Assembly: GCA_902784615.1 (NCBI GenBank)
Contig: CACZVN010000023.1
Location: 1 to 46,170, forward strand
Length of the DNA stretch: 46,170 nucleotides
Direction: 5' to 3'
Source of the DNA: an uncultured Prevotellaceae bacterium
GTDB taxonomy: Bacteria > Bacteroidota > Bacteroidia > Bacteroidales > Bacteroidaceae
Shown here: one piece after another, positions 7,834 to 17,009 of the stretch
Layout: each line of letters starts with the position of its first letter
Numbering within the stretch: position 1 is the stretch's first letter
Program-made: the position numbers and the translations under genes
Notes under the pieces: generated by a model
Told to the model about the DNA's origin: nothing
What the model saw: the letters and a program-made list of their open reading frames with translations, nothing else
Database searches by the model: none

Positions 7834-8750
7834 ATGGCATTTTTAACTGACGAGAAATTGGTGATTGTTGGTGCCGGTGGTATGATCGGTTCTAACATGG
7901 TACAGAGTGTGCTGATGCTGGGTCTTACGCCTAACATCAGTTTGTATGATATCTATGAGCCCGGTGTTCATGGTGTATATGATGAGATGTGTCACTGCGC
8001 CTTCCCTGGTGCAAACATCTCTTACACCGTTGACGCCAAGGAGGCTTTCACTGGTGCTAAGTACATCATCTCTTCTGGTGGTGCTCCACGTAAGGAGGGT
8101 ATGACCCGTGAGGACCTGCTGAAGGGCAACTGCCAGATCGCAGCCGACTTCGGTGAGAACATCAAGAAGTACTGCCAGGTCTGAAGCCCAACCAACTCAC
8201 TTCTCTGGCAGCACTCGACTCTACCCGTCTGCAGCAGCAGTTGGCTCAGGAGTTCGGTGTTCGTCAGGACAAGGTGACTAACGCTTACACCTATGGTGGT
8301 CACGGTGAGCAGATGGCAGTATTCGCCAGCAAGGCCCTCATCGATGGCAAGCCTCTGTCAGAACTTCCCCTCTCTGCTGAGCGTTGGGCTGAGATCAAGC
8401 ACATGACGACTCAGGGTGGTAGCAACATCATCAAGCTCCGTGGCCGTTCTTCATTCCAGAGCCCTGCTTATCAGGCTGTGAAGATGATCGAGGGTGCCAT
8501 GGGTGGCGAACCCTTCAAGTGGCCTGCTGGTTGCTATGTCAACGCTTACGGCTTCAAGAATGTGATGATGGCTATGCCTACCGTTATCGACAAAGACGGT
8601 GTTCACTTCACCCAGCCCGAGGGTACTGCTGAGGAGATGGCTGCCCTGCAGGCTTCTTACGAGCACCTGCAGAAGATGCGCGACGAGATCATCTCGCTCG
8701 GTATCATCCCCGCTGTTGAGGAATGGGGTAAGGACAATGCAAACCTGTAA
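7834..8750 (+). pseudogene. mdh: malate dehydrogenase, interrupted by an internal deletion and frameshift
   Basis: Malate dehydrogenase (malate + NAD to oxaloacetate) in two frames. The first part (7834-8184) has the Rossmann motif VGAGGMIGSN and runs to IKKYC. After two more bases the reading frame continues from 8178 as GLKPNQLTSLAALDSTRLQ and on to 8750, including TYGGHGEQMAVF. Intact relatives have about 24 residues between these two parts, including the NPAD motif, whose Asn lies in the active site. Those codons are missing here and the frame is shifted, so a TGA follows at once. A product from this sequence would be inactive. It may be a true deletion or a consensus error (see findings). 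The carbonic anhydrase gene follows after 5 bp. Confidence 0.88.
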
Positions 8751-8755
8751 GAGGT

Positions 8756-9268
8756 ATGGCTTTGATTAAGAGTTATCGCGGTCTCGCTCCCAAATGGGGG
8801 CGAGATTGCTATTTTAGCGAGAACGCCACTATCGTGGGCGACGTGACGATGGGCGACGAGTGCTCTGTATGGTTCAATGCCGTGGTGCGTGGCGACGTGG
8901 CCCCCATCACCATCGGTAACTGTACGAACATCCAGGACGGATCGTGTGTGCATGTGACCTTCGAGACAGGGCCCACGCATATCGGCAACTATGTGACCAT
9001 CGGCCATAACGTCACCGTCCATGCCTGCACCATCCACGACCATGCGCTGATTGGTATGGGCTCTACCCTACTCGACGGCTGTGAGGTGGGCGAAGGCAGT
9101 ATCGTGGCTGCCGGTGCCCTCGTGTTGCAGAACACGAAGATCCCCGCTGGTGAGATCTGGGGTGGCGTACCCGCCAAGTATCTCAAGCCCGTACGCCCAG
9201 GTCAGACCGACAATGCCGAGCACTACGTGGCCTACTCGAAGTTCTACCTTGAGGAGGACAACAAATGA
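8756..9268 (+). CDS. gamma-class carbonic anhydrase-like hexapeptide-repeat protein
   Basis: A 170-residue left-handed beta-helix protein of the gamma-carbonic-anhydrase family (YrdA/PaaY group). Hexapeptide repeats run from about residue 22 to 130 (ATIVGD, VTMGDE, ITIGNC, HIGNYV, VTIGHN). The three zinc-ligand histidines are present at H66, H84 and H89. Many members lack proven anhydrase activity, so the reaction is not certain. Length and start are normal. It lies 5 bp after mdh and is probably co-transcribed with it; the GTAAGAGGTATGG junction leaves no room for a promoter. Confidence 0.87.
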   Translation: MALIKSYRGLAPKWGRDCYFSENATIVGDVTMGDECSVWFNAVVRGDVAPITIGNCTNIQDGSCVHVTFETGPTHIGNYVTIGHNVTVHACTIHDHALIGMGSTLLDGCEVGEGSIVAAGALVLQNTKIPAGEIWGGVPAKYLKPVRPGQTDNAEHYVAYSKFYLEEDNK

Positions 9269-9269
9269 C

Positions 9270-9326
9270 CTCGCGCGCGAGAGAGCATCCAATTCTCGAG
9301 AGAATTCATCCAAGCGGAGCCACGAA
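9270..9326. repeat. palindromic intergenic repeat, copy 1
   Basis: It fills the spacer between two convergent genes. It contains the perfect palindrome CTCGCGCGCGAG (9270-9281) and AATTCTCGAGAGAATT (9291-9306). Bases 9290-9313 are identical, in opposite orientation, to 42689-42712, and similarity continues through a GCTCTCT plus CGCGCGC segment. It could act as a two-way terminator. Confidence 0.75.
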
Positions 9327-10415
9327 TTATCGGATGGTGGCAACGACGTATTCACTCTGGGTTCCGATGCGGAACTTACCACCCCAGAGGCCGATGCCAG
9401 AGGTGACATAGTATCGCGTATTGCCACGCCGGTACGGTCCCCACGAACATTCATAGACATGATCGGTGATCCATGAGATGGGCCACACCTGTCCACGATG
9501 GGTGTGACCACTGAGTTGGAAATCAACGCCCGCTCTCTCTGCGCGTTCCAGACTGTAGGGCTGATGATTGAGGACGATGATGTATGTTCCCTTGTATGGC
9601 ACCACAAGATCCTCCACCGTTTTGCGGCGACGGTTCGTAATATCGTCACGACCGATGACAGTAAGAGCACTGTCGATGACAACAGCCTCATCAATGAGCA
9701 GGTGGATGCCGGCATCCTTGTAGAACTGCCGTGCCTCCGGATTGCCTGAGAAATATTCATGATTACCCAAGCAGGCATAGACGGGCGCCTGGAGACGATG
9801 GAACTCCTCAGCCATCTTCTCTTCCTTCAGCGGGCGCATGCTGCCGTCGATGATGTCGCCAGCAATCAGGATAAAATCGGGGTGCTCGGCATTCATCAGA
9901 TCCACCCAGCGCGCCAGTTCCTTACGGGTGTTGTGATAACCCAGATGAAGGTCGGAGGCCATCACCACCTTGTACTCTCTAGGCAAGGGCTTCGACGACT
10001 TCAGTTCGAGCGGTACGCGTACCTTATTCTTATAATGGATATTGCCATAGAGGAAGATGCCAAAGATCAGTACGAAGATACCCAGCGCCATCTGCCAGTT
10101 ATTGTAAAGCAGCGACTTGGGCACGAGACGGACGAGTCGCCCGAGGTCGAGCACGAAGAAGAGTATCACCAGATACATCATCACGAAGATCGACGAGGTG
10201 CCTATCTCGTAGGCCACCTGGGCAACGGGCAAGGGCATGCCATCGAACTTACGGCCGAAATTCAGGAACATCAGGAGGAAGCACATGACCCCCAAGGCGA
10301 TGATCAGCGACTTCCAAAGGCCTGAGAAAGGCAATATCGCCCAAACATGCCATCCAATATAGACGATGGCAAGAATGGGCAGTAGCATGAACGACATCAT
10401 CCACATATTCTTCAT
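9327..10415 (-). CDS. membrane-anchored metallophosphoesterase
   Basis: A 362-residue calcineurin-like phosphoesterase. The first about 135 residues hold roughly four membrane segments (for example MWMMSFMLLPILAIVYIGW and SSIFVMMYLVILFFVLDLG). The catalytic domain follows with the metal-binding blocks ASDLHLGYHN, AGDIIDG, LGNHEYFSG, LNHQPYSL and SGHTHRGQ. This layout resembles the YkuE/YaeI group, some members of which act on UDP-2,3-diacylglucosamine or other phospholipid-linked substrates (family knowledge); the substrate here is unknown. It is convergent with the carbonic anhydrase gene and divergent from the nucleotidase gene. Confidence 0.88.
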   Translation of the reverse strand: MKNMWMMSFMLLPILAIVYIGWHVWAILPFSGLWKSLIIALGVMCFLLMFLNFGRKFDGMPLPVAQVAYEIGTSSIFVMMYLVILFFVLDLGRLVRLVPKSLLYNNWQMALGIFVLIFGIFLYGNIHYKNKVRVPLELKSSKPLPREYKVVMASDLHLGYHNTRKELARWVDLMNAEHPDFILIAGDIIDGSMRPLKEEKMAEEFHRLQAPVYACLGNHEYFSGNPEARQFYKDAGIHLLIDEAVVIDSALTVIGRDDITNRRRKTVEDLVVPYKGTYIIVLNHQPYSLERAERAGVDFQLSGHTHRGQVWPISWITDHVYECSWGPYRRGNTRYYVTSGIGLWGGKFRIGTQSEYVVATIR

Positions 10416-10464
10416 ATTTTCAGTGATAGTGCCACAAAAATAAAAAGAAATCCACGAAACGTCA

Positions 10465-10494
10465 TTGTTTATTCACAAATATTTCGTACCTTTG
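10465..10494 (+). promoter_or_regulatory. promoter for the 5'-nucleotidase gene
   Basis: TTG (10465-10467) followed after 19 bases by TACCTTTG (10487-10494); the start codon is at 10533. A weaker opposing -7 element, TATTTTTG on the minus strand (10435-10442), could serve the phosphoesterase gene. Confidence 0.65.
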
Positions 10495-10532
10495 CACGCC
10501 CATTAATATCTTTTAGCGAAATAACTAAACAA

Positions 10533-11935
10533 ATGATGATTAAAAGAGTATTCATACTATGGATTAATATACTGTTGGCAGTCTGCACAGTCAACGGACA
10601 GAAAGAACGTGAGGTGCACATTCTTGCTACCAATGATATGCACGCCAATATTGATGCCTTCCCGCAGTTGGCGGCCATCGCTGACAGTCTGCGCGAACGC
10701 TACCCCTCACTGCTGATCTTCTCTGCAGGCGACAACCGCACAGGCAATCCAGCTAACGACATGTTCCGGATATCATCCTACCCGATGGTAGCCCTGATGA
10801 ACGAGGTGGGCTTCGATGCCACGGCACTGGGCAACCACGAGTTCGACGTGAACTCCCTGCCCCCGCTGATGAGGTACTCTGGCTTCAGTTATATCTGTGC
10901 CAACATCTTCCCCTCAAAGGAGGCTGGATTGCACATCGTACCCACCAAGGTCTTTGATGTCGATGGACTCAAGGTTGGCGTCATCGGCGTGGTTCAGGTG
11001 AACGCCCAGGGGCGCCCTGACACCCATCCCGACAACGTAAAAGGCATCAGTTTTGCCCTGCCCAAGAACATCGTGGCACAGTATGAGGAGTTCAGCCGTC
11101 AATGCGACGCGACGATCCTGCTATCCCACATCGGCTACCAGGACGACATCGAGATGGCAGAGACCTATCCCTGGCTCGACCTGATCATCGGCGGACATAC
11201 CCACACACAACTGACGGAAGATGAGCCCCTGCACAACGGTGTGCTGATCACGCAAAACAAGAACAAACTGCCAAAGGTGACCCACATCACCCTGACCATC
11301 AAGAAAGGGAAGGTTGTGGGCAAAAAGGCAGAATACATTGATGTCAAGTCATTTCCTGTCAAGAGCAGAATGGTTGAGGTGATGGTAGAGTATTTCGGCA
11401 ACAACCCGATGTTCAAGCGTGTGGTGGGCTATGCCGAGACTCCCTTCAAGACCAAGGACGAGCTGAACTACCTGATGTGCGAGGCATTCCTCCATGAAGG
11501 ACAGGCCGATATCAGTATTGTGAATAATGGTGGTGTACGTCTCGACTCTCTGGCCGTGGGCGACATCACGATGCAGGATGTCCTCTCCATGGACCCCTTC
11601 TATAACGAAGCCGTGGAGATGCACCTGACTGGCGAGGAGATCATCAATATCCTGACCACCTACAGCCGTGGTTCACTGTATCACCTGCCACGTGTAGCAG
11701 GTGTCATCTGTGAGGCGACAGTCGATCAGAATGACGAGTATAAGGACAGGCTGAAAAGCATTGTGCTGAAGACCCTCGACGGACAGGAGTTCGACATCCA
11801 CAAGACCTATAAGGTAGTCACGAACAGCTATATGCAAAGTGCCTGCAAGCTTCGGTGATGCTCACCAACTATCTGGAGAGTCTAGGAGTCATCAAGTGCA
11901 AAGGCACGAAATACATGACCGTAAAGGAAGAATAG
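10533..11935 (+). pseudogene. bifunctional metallophosphatase/5'-nucleotidase, frameshifted near the C-terminus
   Basis: A secreted (signal peptide up to CTVNGQ) UshA-like protein. The metallophosphatase domain has ATNDMHANID, AGDNRTGNP, GNHEFD and GGHTHT; the 5'-nucleotidase C domain starts near residue 280 and includes NNGGVRLD and MDPFYNE. The frame reads to VTNSYMQSACKLR and stops at 11858. Homologous sequence resumes in another frame from about 11849 (ASVMLTNYLESLGVIKCKG) and ends at 11935. About a dozen residues expected after NSYM appear to be missing, so a small deletion with frameshift is likely. Only the last about 40 residues are affected, so the protein might still fold. The tail overlaps the end of waaA. 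Confidence 0.82.
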
Positions 11936-13145
11936 CCGAAAGCACTTTATCTGTAGCACCTGCCAAAGACTGTACGAACTGTCCAGCCTTTTGGCCTTGT
12001 TCCTTCAGATAAACAGGATCGGCAACGAAACGATCCATCTGAGCGGCGAATTCCTCATCGTCATGGATCTCGAAACCACCATTCTTCTTCAGGCCCTGTG
12101 CCTCCTGGAACTTCTGGTTGTTAGGGCCAAAGAATACGGGTACATCCCAGACGGCTGCCTCTAAGGTGTTATGGATACCCACGCCAAACCCTCCACCCAC
12201 ATAGGCGACATTGCCATAGTGGTAGATGCTAGACAACAGGCCAAAACAGTCGATGATGAGCACTTCAGCATCAGTCACCGATGCTCCCTTTTCTGCAGCG
12301 ATATAGCGGAGGACCTTGCGACCTTCCAGCAACTTCTCTATCTGTTTCAGATGATCCTCGCCAATGACATGGGGGGCGATGATCAGTTTCCAATCTGGAT
12401 GCGCGTTAAAATACTTGATGAAGATTTCCTCATCAGGCTGCCATGAAGAGCCGGCAATGAAGACTTTTGCGTCGTGTGCAAAAGACTCGACGATAGGCAA
12501 TTGTTTGGCAGCCTCCTTGATTTGGAGCACACGGTCGAAACGAGTGTCACCAACGATCGTGACATTCGTGATGCCTATCTTAGCCAACAGATCCTTGCTC
12601 TGCTCGTTCTGCACAAAGAAATGCGTGAAGCAGTTGAGCACACGCCCATACTGACGGCCATACCACTTGAAGAACACCTGATCAGGACGGAAGATACTTG
12701 ACACGCTATAGACGGGTACATGCCTGTGCTTCAGGATATGCAGGTAATTGTACCAGAACTCGTACTTGATGAAGAACGCCATAACTGGACGGATCAGTCG
12801 CAGGAAACGGAGAGCGCTGACAGGGGTGTCCAACGGCAGATAGCAGATAATGTCGGCTCCCTGATAGTTCTTCCTTACCTCATAACCTGAGGGCGAGAAG
12901 AACGTCAGCAAGATTTTATATTCAGGATGATCCTGGCGCAGACGCTCCATCAACGGGCGTCCTTGTTCAAACTCTCCGAGCGAGGCGGCATGGAACCATA
13001 CATACTTTGCATTCGGATCCACCTTCTCCTTCAGGACCTTGAACGCAGCGCGCTCACCTCGCCACATCTTGCGTACCTTCTCATTGAAGAGGCTGTAGAT
13101 CACCACTCCAAGAAGATACACATATATGATCAGATTATATATCAT
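11892..13145 (-). CDS. waaA: 3-deoxy-D-manno-octulosonic acid (Kdo) transferase
   Basis: A 417-residue GT-B enzyme that transfers Kdo from CMP-Kdo to lipid A precursor at the inner face of the cytoplasmic membrane. An N-terminal membrane anchor (residues 1-20) is followed by the acceptor-binding domain with the conserved WFHAASLGEFEQGRP block, which holds the catalytic Glu, and a C-terminal domain with AGSSWQPDEE, APHVIGEDHL and GGGFGVGIHNTLEAA. Its ATG overlaps the gltX stop by one base (TGATG), so it is coupled to gltX. The last 12 residues are encoded in DNA that overlaps the convergent nucleotidase tail by about 44 bp. Confidence 0.93.
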   Translation of the reverse strand: MIYNLIIYVYLLGVVIYSLFNEKVRKMWRGERAAFKVLKEKVDPNAKYVWFHAASLGEFEQGRPLMERLRQDHPEYKILLTFFSPSGYEVRKNYQGADIICYLPLDTPVSALRFLRLIRPVMAFFIKYEFWYNYLHILKHRHVPVYSVSSIFRPDQVFFKWYGRQYGRVLNCFTHFFVQNEQSKDLLAKIGITNVTIVGDTRFDRVLQIKEAAKQLPIVESFAHDAKVFIAGSSWQPDEEIFIKYFNAHPDWKLIIAPHVIGEDHLKQIEKLLEGRKVLRYIAAEKGASVTDAEVLIIDCFGLLSSIYHYGNVAYVGGGFGVGIHNTLEAAVWDVPVFFGPNNQKFQEAQGLKKNGGFEIHDDEEFAAQMDRFVADPVYLKEQGQKAGQFVQSLAGATDKVLSAILPLRSCISCLCT

Positions 13146-14662
13146 CAGCCAAGCACTTCGATGGCACGTTTCATTCTGCGGATGGTCTCTTCCTTACCTA
13201 AGAAGGCTGAGATATCGAACATACCAGGTCCTTTGCCCTCACCCACGAGCGTCAGGCGCCAGGCATTCATGATGTTGCCAAGTTTATACTCCTTCTGTTC
13301 TATCCAGGCGTGTACAATCTGCTCCTGGTTCTCAAGCGAGAAGTCGTCGATGCCCTCCAATACGCCCATGAGTTCCGTCAACTGCTGCGCACTGTCTTCC
13401 TTCCAGCGCTTCTTCGCTGTCTTCTCATCGTACTCGGTGGGTGCCTCGAAGAAGAAAGAGCACAGGGGCCACAGTTCCTTGACGAAACTGACACGGTCCT
13501 TCATCATCGCCGTCACAGTTGTCACACGCTCCAGCGTCTCCTGTGGACAGTGCTCCTTCACGATGGGGAAGAACAGGGCGGCAATCTCCTCTGCCGACTT
13601 CTTCAGGATATACTCGTGGTTGAACCAGATGCCCTTGTCGTAGGCGAACTTCGCACCAGCCTTCGAGCATTTCGTGATGTCGAAGAGCGGTACCAGTTCG
13701 TCGAGCGTGAACAACTCCTGTTCCGTACCGGGGTTCCAGCCCAGCAGGGCGAGGAAGTTAATGACAGCCTCAGGGAAGTAGCCATCCTCACGATAGCCAC
13801 GCGACACCTCACCTGTCTTAGGATCATGCCACTCCAGGGGGAATACGGGGAAACCCAGACGGTCACCGTCACGCTTCGAGAGTTTTCCCTTGCCATCGGG
13901 CTTCAGCAACAGGGGCAGATGGGCAAACTGTGGCATGGTGTCCTCCCAGCCAAAGGCCTGGTAGAGCAACACATGAAGCGGAGCACTGGGCAACCACTCC
14001 TCACCACGGATCACGTGGGAGATCTCCATCAGATGGTCATCCACGATATTCGCCAGATGATAGGTGGGCAACTGATCGGCACTCTTATAGAGCACCTTGT
14101 CATCAAGAATGTCACTCTTCACGCGCACCTCACCACGGATGAGGTCGTTGACCAGCACCTCCTGTCCTGCCTCGATCTTAAAGCGAACCACATACTGCTT
14201 GCCATCGGCAATCAACTGATCCACCTCTTCCTTGGAAAGGGTCAGCGAATTGCGCATCTGACTGCGGGTGTGGCAGTCGTACTGGAAGTTCTGTATCTCT
14301 GCACGCTTAGCCTCTAATTCCTCAGGAGTATCGAAAGCGATGTATGCCTTATCGGCATCCAACAACTGCTGCACATACTGCTTATAGATCTCTCGACGCT
14401 CGCTCTGACGGTAGGGACCCTTGTCGCCACCGAAGCTCACGCCCTCGTCGAACTGGATACCCAGCCACTTGAACGACTCGATGATATACTCCTCGGCACC
14501 AGGTACGAAACGGTTCGAGTCCGTGTCTTCGATACGGAACACGAGGTCGCCGCCATGCTGGCGCGCAAACAGGTAATTATACAGGGCGGTACGCACACCG
14601 CCGATATGCAAAGCACCCGTAGGACTAGGTGCGAAACGCACTCTTACTCTTCTTTCAGACAT
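13145..14662 (-). CDS. gltX: glutamyl-tRNA synthetase
   Basis: A 505-residue class I aminoacyl-tRNA synthetase charging tRNA-Glu. It shows the HIGH motif (LHIGG, residues 18-22), RIEDTD, and the KMSKS equivalent KLSKR near residue 261. The ATG at 14662 ([16 protein letters not shown]) is chosen because it fits the family start and lies about 20 bp downstream of a TACCTTTG element at 14683-14690; an extension to 14707 would begin upstream of that promoter. waaA follows with a one-base overlap. Length is normal for Bacteroidetes. Confidence 0.95.
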   Translation of the reverse strand: MSERRVRVRFAPSPTGALHIGGVRTALYNYLFARQHGGDLVFRIEDTDSNRFVPGAEEYIIESFKWLGIQFDEGVSFGGDKGPYRQSERREIYKQYVQQLLDADKAYIAFDTPEELEAKRAEIQNFQYDCHTRSQMRNSLTLSKEEVDQLIADGKQYVVRFKIEAGQEVLVNDLIRGEVRVKSDILDDKVLYKSADQLPTYHLANIVDDHLMEISHVIRGEEWLPSAPLHVLLYQAFGWEDTMPQFAHLPLLLKPDGKGKLSKRDGDRLGFPVFPLEWHDPKTGEVSRGYREDGYFPEAVINFLALLGWNPGTEQELFTLDELVPLFDITKCSKAGAKFAYDKGIWFNHEYILKKSAEEIAALFFPIVKEHCPQETLERVTTVTAMMKDRVSFVKELWPLCSFFFEAPTEYDEKTAKKRWKEDSAQQLTELMGVLEGIDDFSLENQEQIVHAWIEQKEYKLGNIMNAWRLTLVGEGKGPGMFDISAFLGKEETIRRMKRAIEVLG

Positions 14663-14682
14663 TGTTTTCGTTAATTTGCGTG

Positions 14683-14742
14683 CAAAGGTACAAAGAAAAT
14701 TAAACAATAAAGATTAAAAATTAAAAATAATGTGTACCTTTG
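14683..14742. promoter_or_regulatory. divergent promoters of gltX and the HD-domain gene
   Basis: A -7 element TACCTTTG on the minus strand (14683-14690) faces gltX, and TACCTTTG on the plus strand (14735-14742) faces the HD-domain gene. Between them lie two tandem ATTAAAA heptamers (14713-14726). The -33 elements are weak. Confidence 0.6.
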
Positions 14743-14769
14743 CATCATAAAACTATAAATTAGAACAAA

Positions 14770-16824
14770 ATGAGCAGTTTCAACGCAAAAAACGATATCA
14801 CATGGCGCGATTTCCTCATCCGTCTGGCTCTGATCATCTGCACCGTTGCCATTATCGTATGGCTGATGCCCAGAAACAACTATGCTACCTTCAAGATAGA
14901 ACAGGGCAAGCCTTGGGCCTATACAGATCTGAGTGCTCCATTTGATTTCCCTATCTACAAGAGTGATGAGGCGGTGAAGGCCGAACGCGACAGTCTGATG
15001 GAACTCTACGAACCCTACTATATTTACAACAATGATGTCGCAGGCAAACATATCCGACAATTTTACAAGGACTACAGCAACGGCATCCCTGGCCTGAGCA
15101 ACGACTATCTGAGCATCATTGCCAACCGCCTGCGCAACTTCTATACCCAGGGCATCATGAACAGTTCGGAATATGCCCGCCTGCGTCAGGATACCACGCG
15201 CCTAATCCGCATCGTCAGTGGTAAGGATGCCTCCAGCCGTCAGATCACCAAGGTCTATTCCGTCATCACGGCCTATGAGCAGCTTTTCAACGACGAGACA
15301 CTGTCCAAACACGCCGACGTGCTGCGGAAATGTAACCTCAACGACTATATCACTACCAACCTGACCTACGACAAAGAGCGCAGTGAAGCCAGTCTGAACG
15401 AGTTGCAAAACAGCATCCCTTTGGCCAGCGGTGTCGTACAGCGCGGACAGAAAATCATCGACAGGGGAGAGATCGTCGATAAGAACACCTACAACATTCT
15501 GATGTCGTACATGAAAGAGACAGAGCGACGCGAGGAGAACCAACAGGGTGTCCTCAGTCTGACCATCCTCGGCCAGATAGTGTACGTCTTCATCATGATG
15601 ACCATCCTGACCACCTATCTGACCCTCTTCCGTAAAGACTACTTCGAGAAGCCACGCTCGACGATCATGCTCTACCTGCTCATCCTGTTCTTCGTCGTGG
15701 TCACATCCCTAATGGTCAGCCACAGCGTGCTTCATGTCTATATCCTGCCTTACGCCATGGTGCCCATCTTCATCCGTGTGTTCATGGACTCACGCACGGC
15801 CTTCATGGCACACACGACCATGGTGCTCATCTGTGCCATCATCCTCCAGCACCCCCTGGAGTTCATCGCCGTGCAAATGGTGGGCGGTGCAGTAGCCATC
15901 TTCTCGCTCAGAGAACTGTCCAGCCGCTCCCAGTTGTTCTGGAGCGCCGTCATCATCACGGGATCCTGTGCACTGACCGACCTCTCTCTTGAATGGATAC
16001 AGGCCAGCGATATCACCAAGATCAACTTCAGCAGGATCCATTATATTGTCATCAACGGCCTGCTGCTCTTCTGCTCATACCCCCTGCTCTACCTGATCGA
16101 GAAAACCTTTGACTACACGTCGAACATCACGCTCATCGAACTGTCAGACATGAACAAGACGCTGCTCCGCAAGATGAGTGAGGTGGCCCCCGGCACCTTC
16201 CAGCACTCCATCCAGGTTGGCAATCTCGCTGCTGAGATCGCCAACAAGATCGGCGGTAAGAGCCAACTCGTGCGCACAGGTGCCCTGTACCACGACATCG
16301 GCAAGATCGTCAACCCCATCTACTTCACCGAAAACCAGTCGGGCGTGAACCCGCATGAGAAAATGGGGTCCATCGACAGTGCCCAGATGATCATCAGCCA
16401 TGTGACGGAGGGTATCAAACTGGCTGAGAAGTACAACCTGCCCAACACCATCAAGGACTTCATCTCCACCCACCACGGACAGGGTAAGACCAAATACTTC
16501 TATGTGCAGTACAAGAACGCCCATCCCAACGACGACATCGACGAACTGCTCTTTACCTACCCAGGCCCCAACCCCTTTACCAAGGAACAGGCTATCCTGA
16601 TGATGGCCGACACCGTGGAGGCCGCCTCGCGCTCACTGCCAGACTATACGGAGAAGAGCATCCGCGAACTGGTCAACAAACTCATCGACGCCCAGGTGAC
16701 GGAGGGCTATTTCCGTGAGTGTCCGATCACCTTCCGCGACATCGCCTACGCCAAGACGGTGCTCATCGAGAAACTGAAAACCATTTATCACACCCGCCTC
16801 TCATATCCGGAGCTGAAGAAGTGA
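14770..16824 (+). CDS. 7TM-HD membrane phosphodiesterase, PgpH-like
   Basis: A 684-residue membrane protein. An N-terminal membrane segment (about 16-36) is followed by an extracytoplasmic 7TMR-HDED-type domain (about 45-270), about seven membrane helices (about 270-450), and a cytosolic HD phosphohydrolase domain with H478 and the HDIGK pair near residue 507, plus the distal HHGQG and DTVEAASRS segments. PgpH relatives degrade cyclic di-AMP (established in Listeria); the substrate here is inferred only. Length is normal. Its stop codon lies inside a tandem heptamer repeat (16820-16840). Confidence 0.88.
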   Translation: MSSFNAKNDITWRDFLIRLALIICTVAIIVWLMPRNNYATFKIEQGKPWAYTDLSAPFDFPIYKSDEAVKAERDSLMELYEPYYIYNNDVAGKHIRQFYKDYSNGIPGLSNDYLSIIANRLRNFYTQGIMNSSEYARLRQDTTRLIRIVSGKDASSRQITKVYSVITAYEQLFNDETLSKHADVLRKCNLNDYITTNLTYDKERSEASLNELQNSIPLASGVVQRGQKIIDRGEIVDKNTYNILMSYMKETERREENQQGVLSLTILGQIVYVFIMMTILTTYLTLFRKDYFEKPRSTIMLYLLILFFVVVTSLMVSHSVLHVYILPYAMVPIFIRVFMDSRTAFMAHTTMVLICAIILQHPLEFIAVQMVGGAVAIFSLRELSSRSQLFWSAVIITGSCALTDLSLEWIQASDITKINFSRIHYIVINGLLLFCSYPLLYLIEKTFDYTSNITLIELSDMNKTLLRKMSEVAPGTFQHSIQVGNLAAEIANKIGGKSQLVRTGALYHDIGKIVNPIYFTENQSGVNPHEKMGSIDSAQMIISHVTEGIKLAEKYNLPNTIKDFISTHHGQGKTKYFYVQYKNAHPNDDIDELLFTYPGPNPFTKEQAILMMADTVEAASRSLPDYTEKSIRELVNKLIDAQVTEGYFRECPITFRDIAYAKTVLIEKLKTIYHTRLSYPELKK

Positions 16825-16840
16825 AAAGTGAAGAGTGAAA
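16820..16840. repeat. three tandem heptamers AGTGAAA
   Basis: AGTGAAA, AGTGAAG, AGTGAAA in a row; the first contains the TGA stop of the HD-domain gene. Confidence 0.8.
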
Positions 16841-16873
16841 ACTCTGCACAAATGCGCTAAAAGTGTGCAAAAC

Positions 16874-16911
16874 TTGCACAAAATTGCACATCTGTGCAGG
16901 TTTTTGTGCAA
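16874..16911 (+). terminator. hairpin after the HD-domain gene
   Basis: A perfect 10-bp outer stem, TTGCACAAAA with TTTTGTGCAA, encloses an inner stem GCACA-TC-TGTGC. It lies 50 bp past the stop codon and just before the porin promoter. There is no long T-run after the stem, so it could be a terminator or a leader structure. Confidence 0.55.
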
Positions 16912-16928
16912 ATTCGGTTAAATTTCGT

Positions 16929-16978
16929 TAACTTTGTGTGCGTAAACATAACAGTTTACAACAATAAACCTACCTTTG
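16929..16978 (+). promoter_or_regulatory. two candidate promoters of the FadL-like porin gene
   Basis: TAACTTTG (16929-16936), with a TTTG about 22 bases upstream inside the hairpin, and TACCTTTG (16971-16978), 32 bp before the ATG. Both match the -7 consensus; which one is used cannot be told. Confidence 0.55.
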
Positions 16979-17009
16979 CAGCCGATTTAGTAAAAATTGT
17001 TTAAAGGAT

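Noticed and set aside
10012-10023. GGTACGCGTACC palindrome in the metallophosphoesterase gene
   Set aside because: Short, inside coding sequence, and without the TCAC/GTGA flanks of the 45-kb palindrome family.
13310-14317. Plus-strand open frame of 335 codons
   Set aside because: Antisense to gltX, whose motifs are intact. No promoter or family support.
14663-14707. N-terminal extension of gltX by 15 codons
   Set aside because: It would start upstream of the -7 element at 14683-14690, and the family starts at [10 protein letters not shown].
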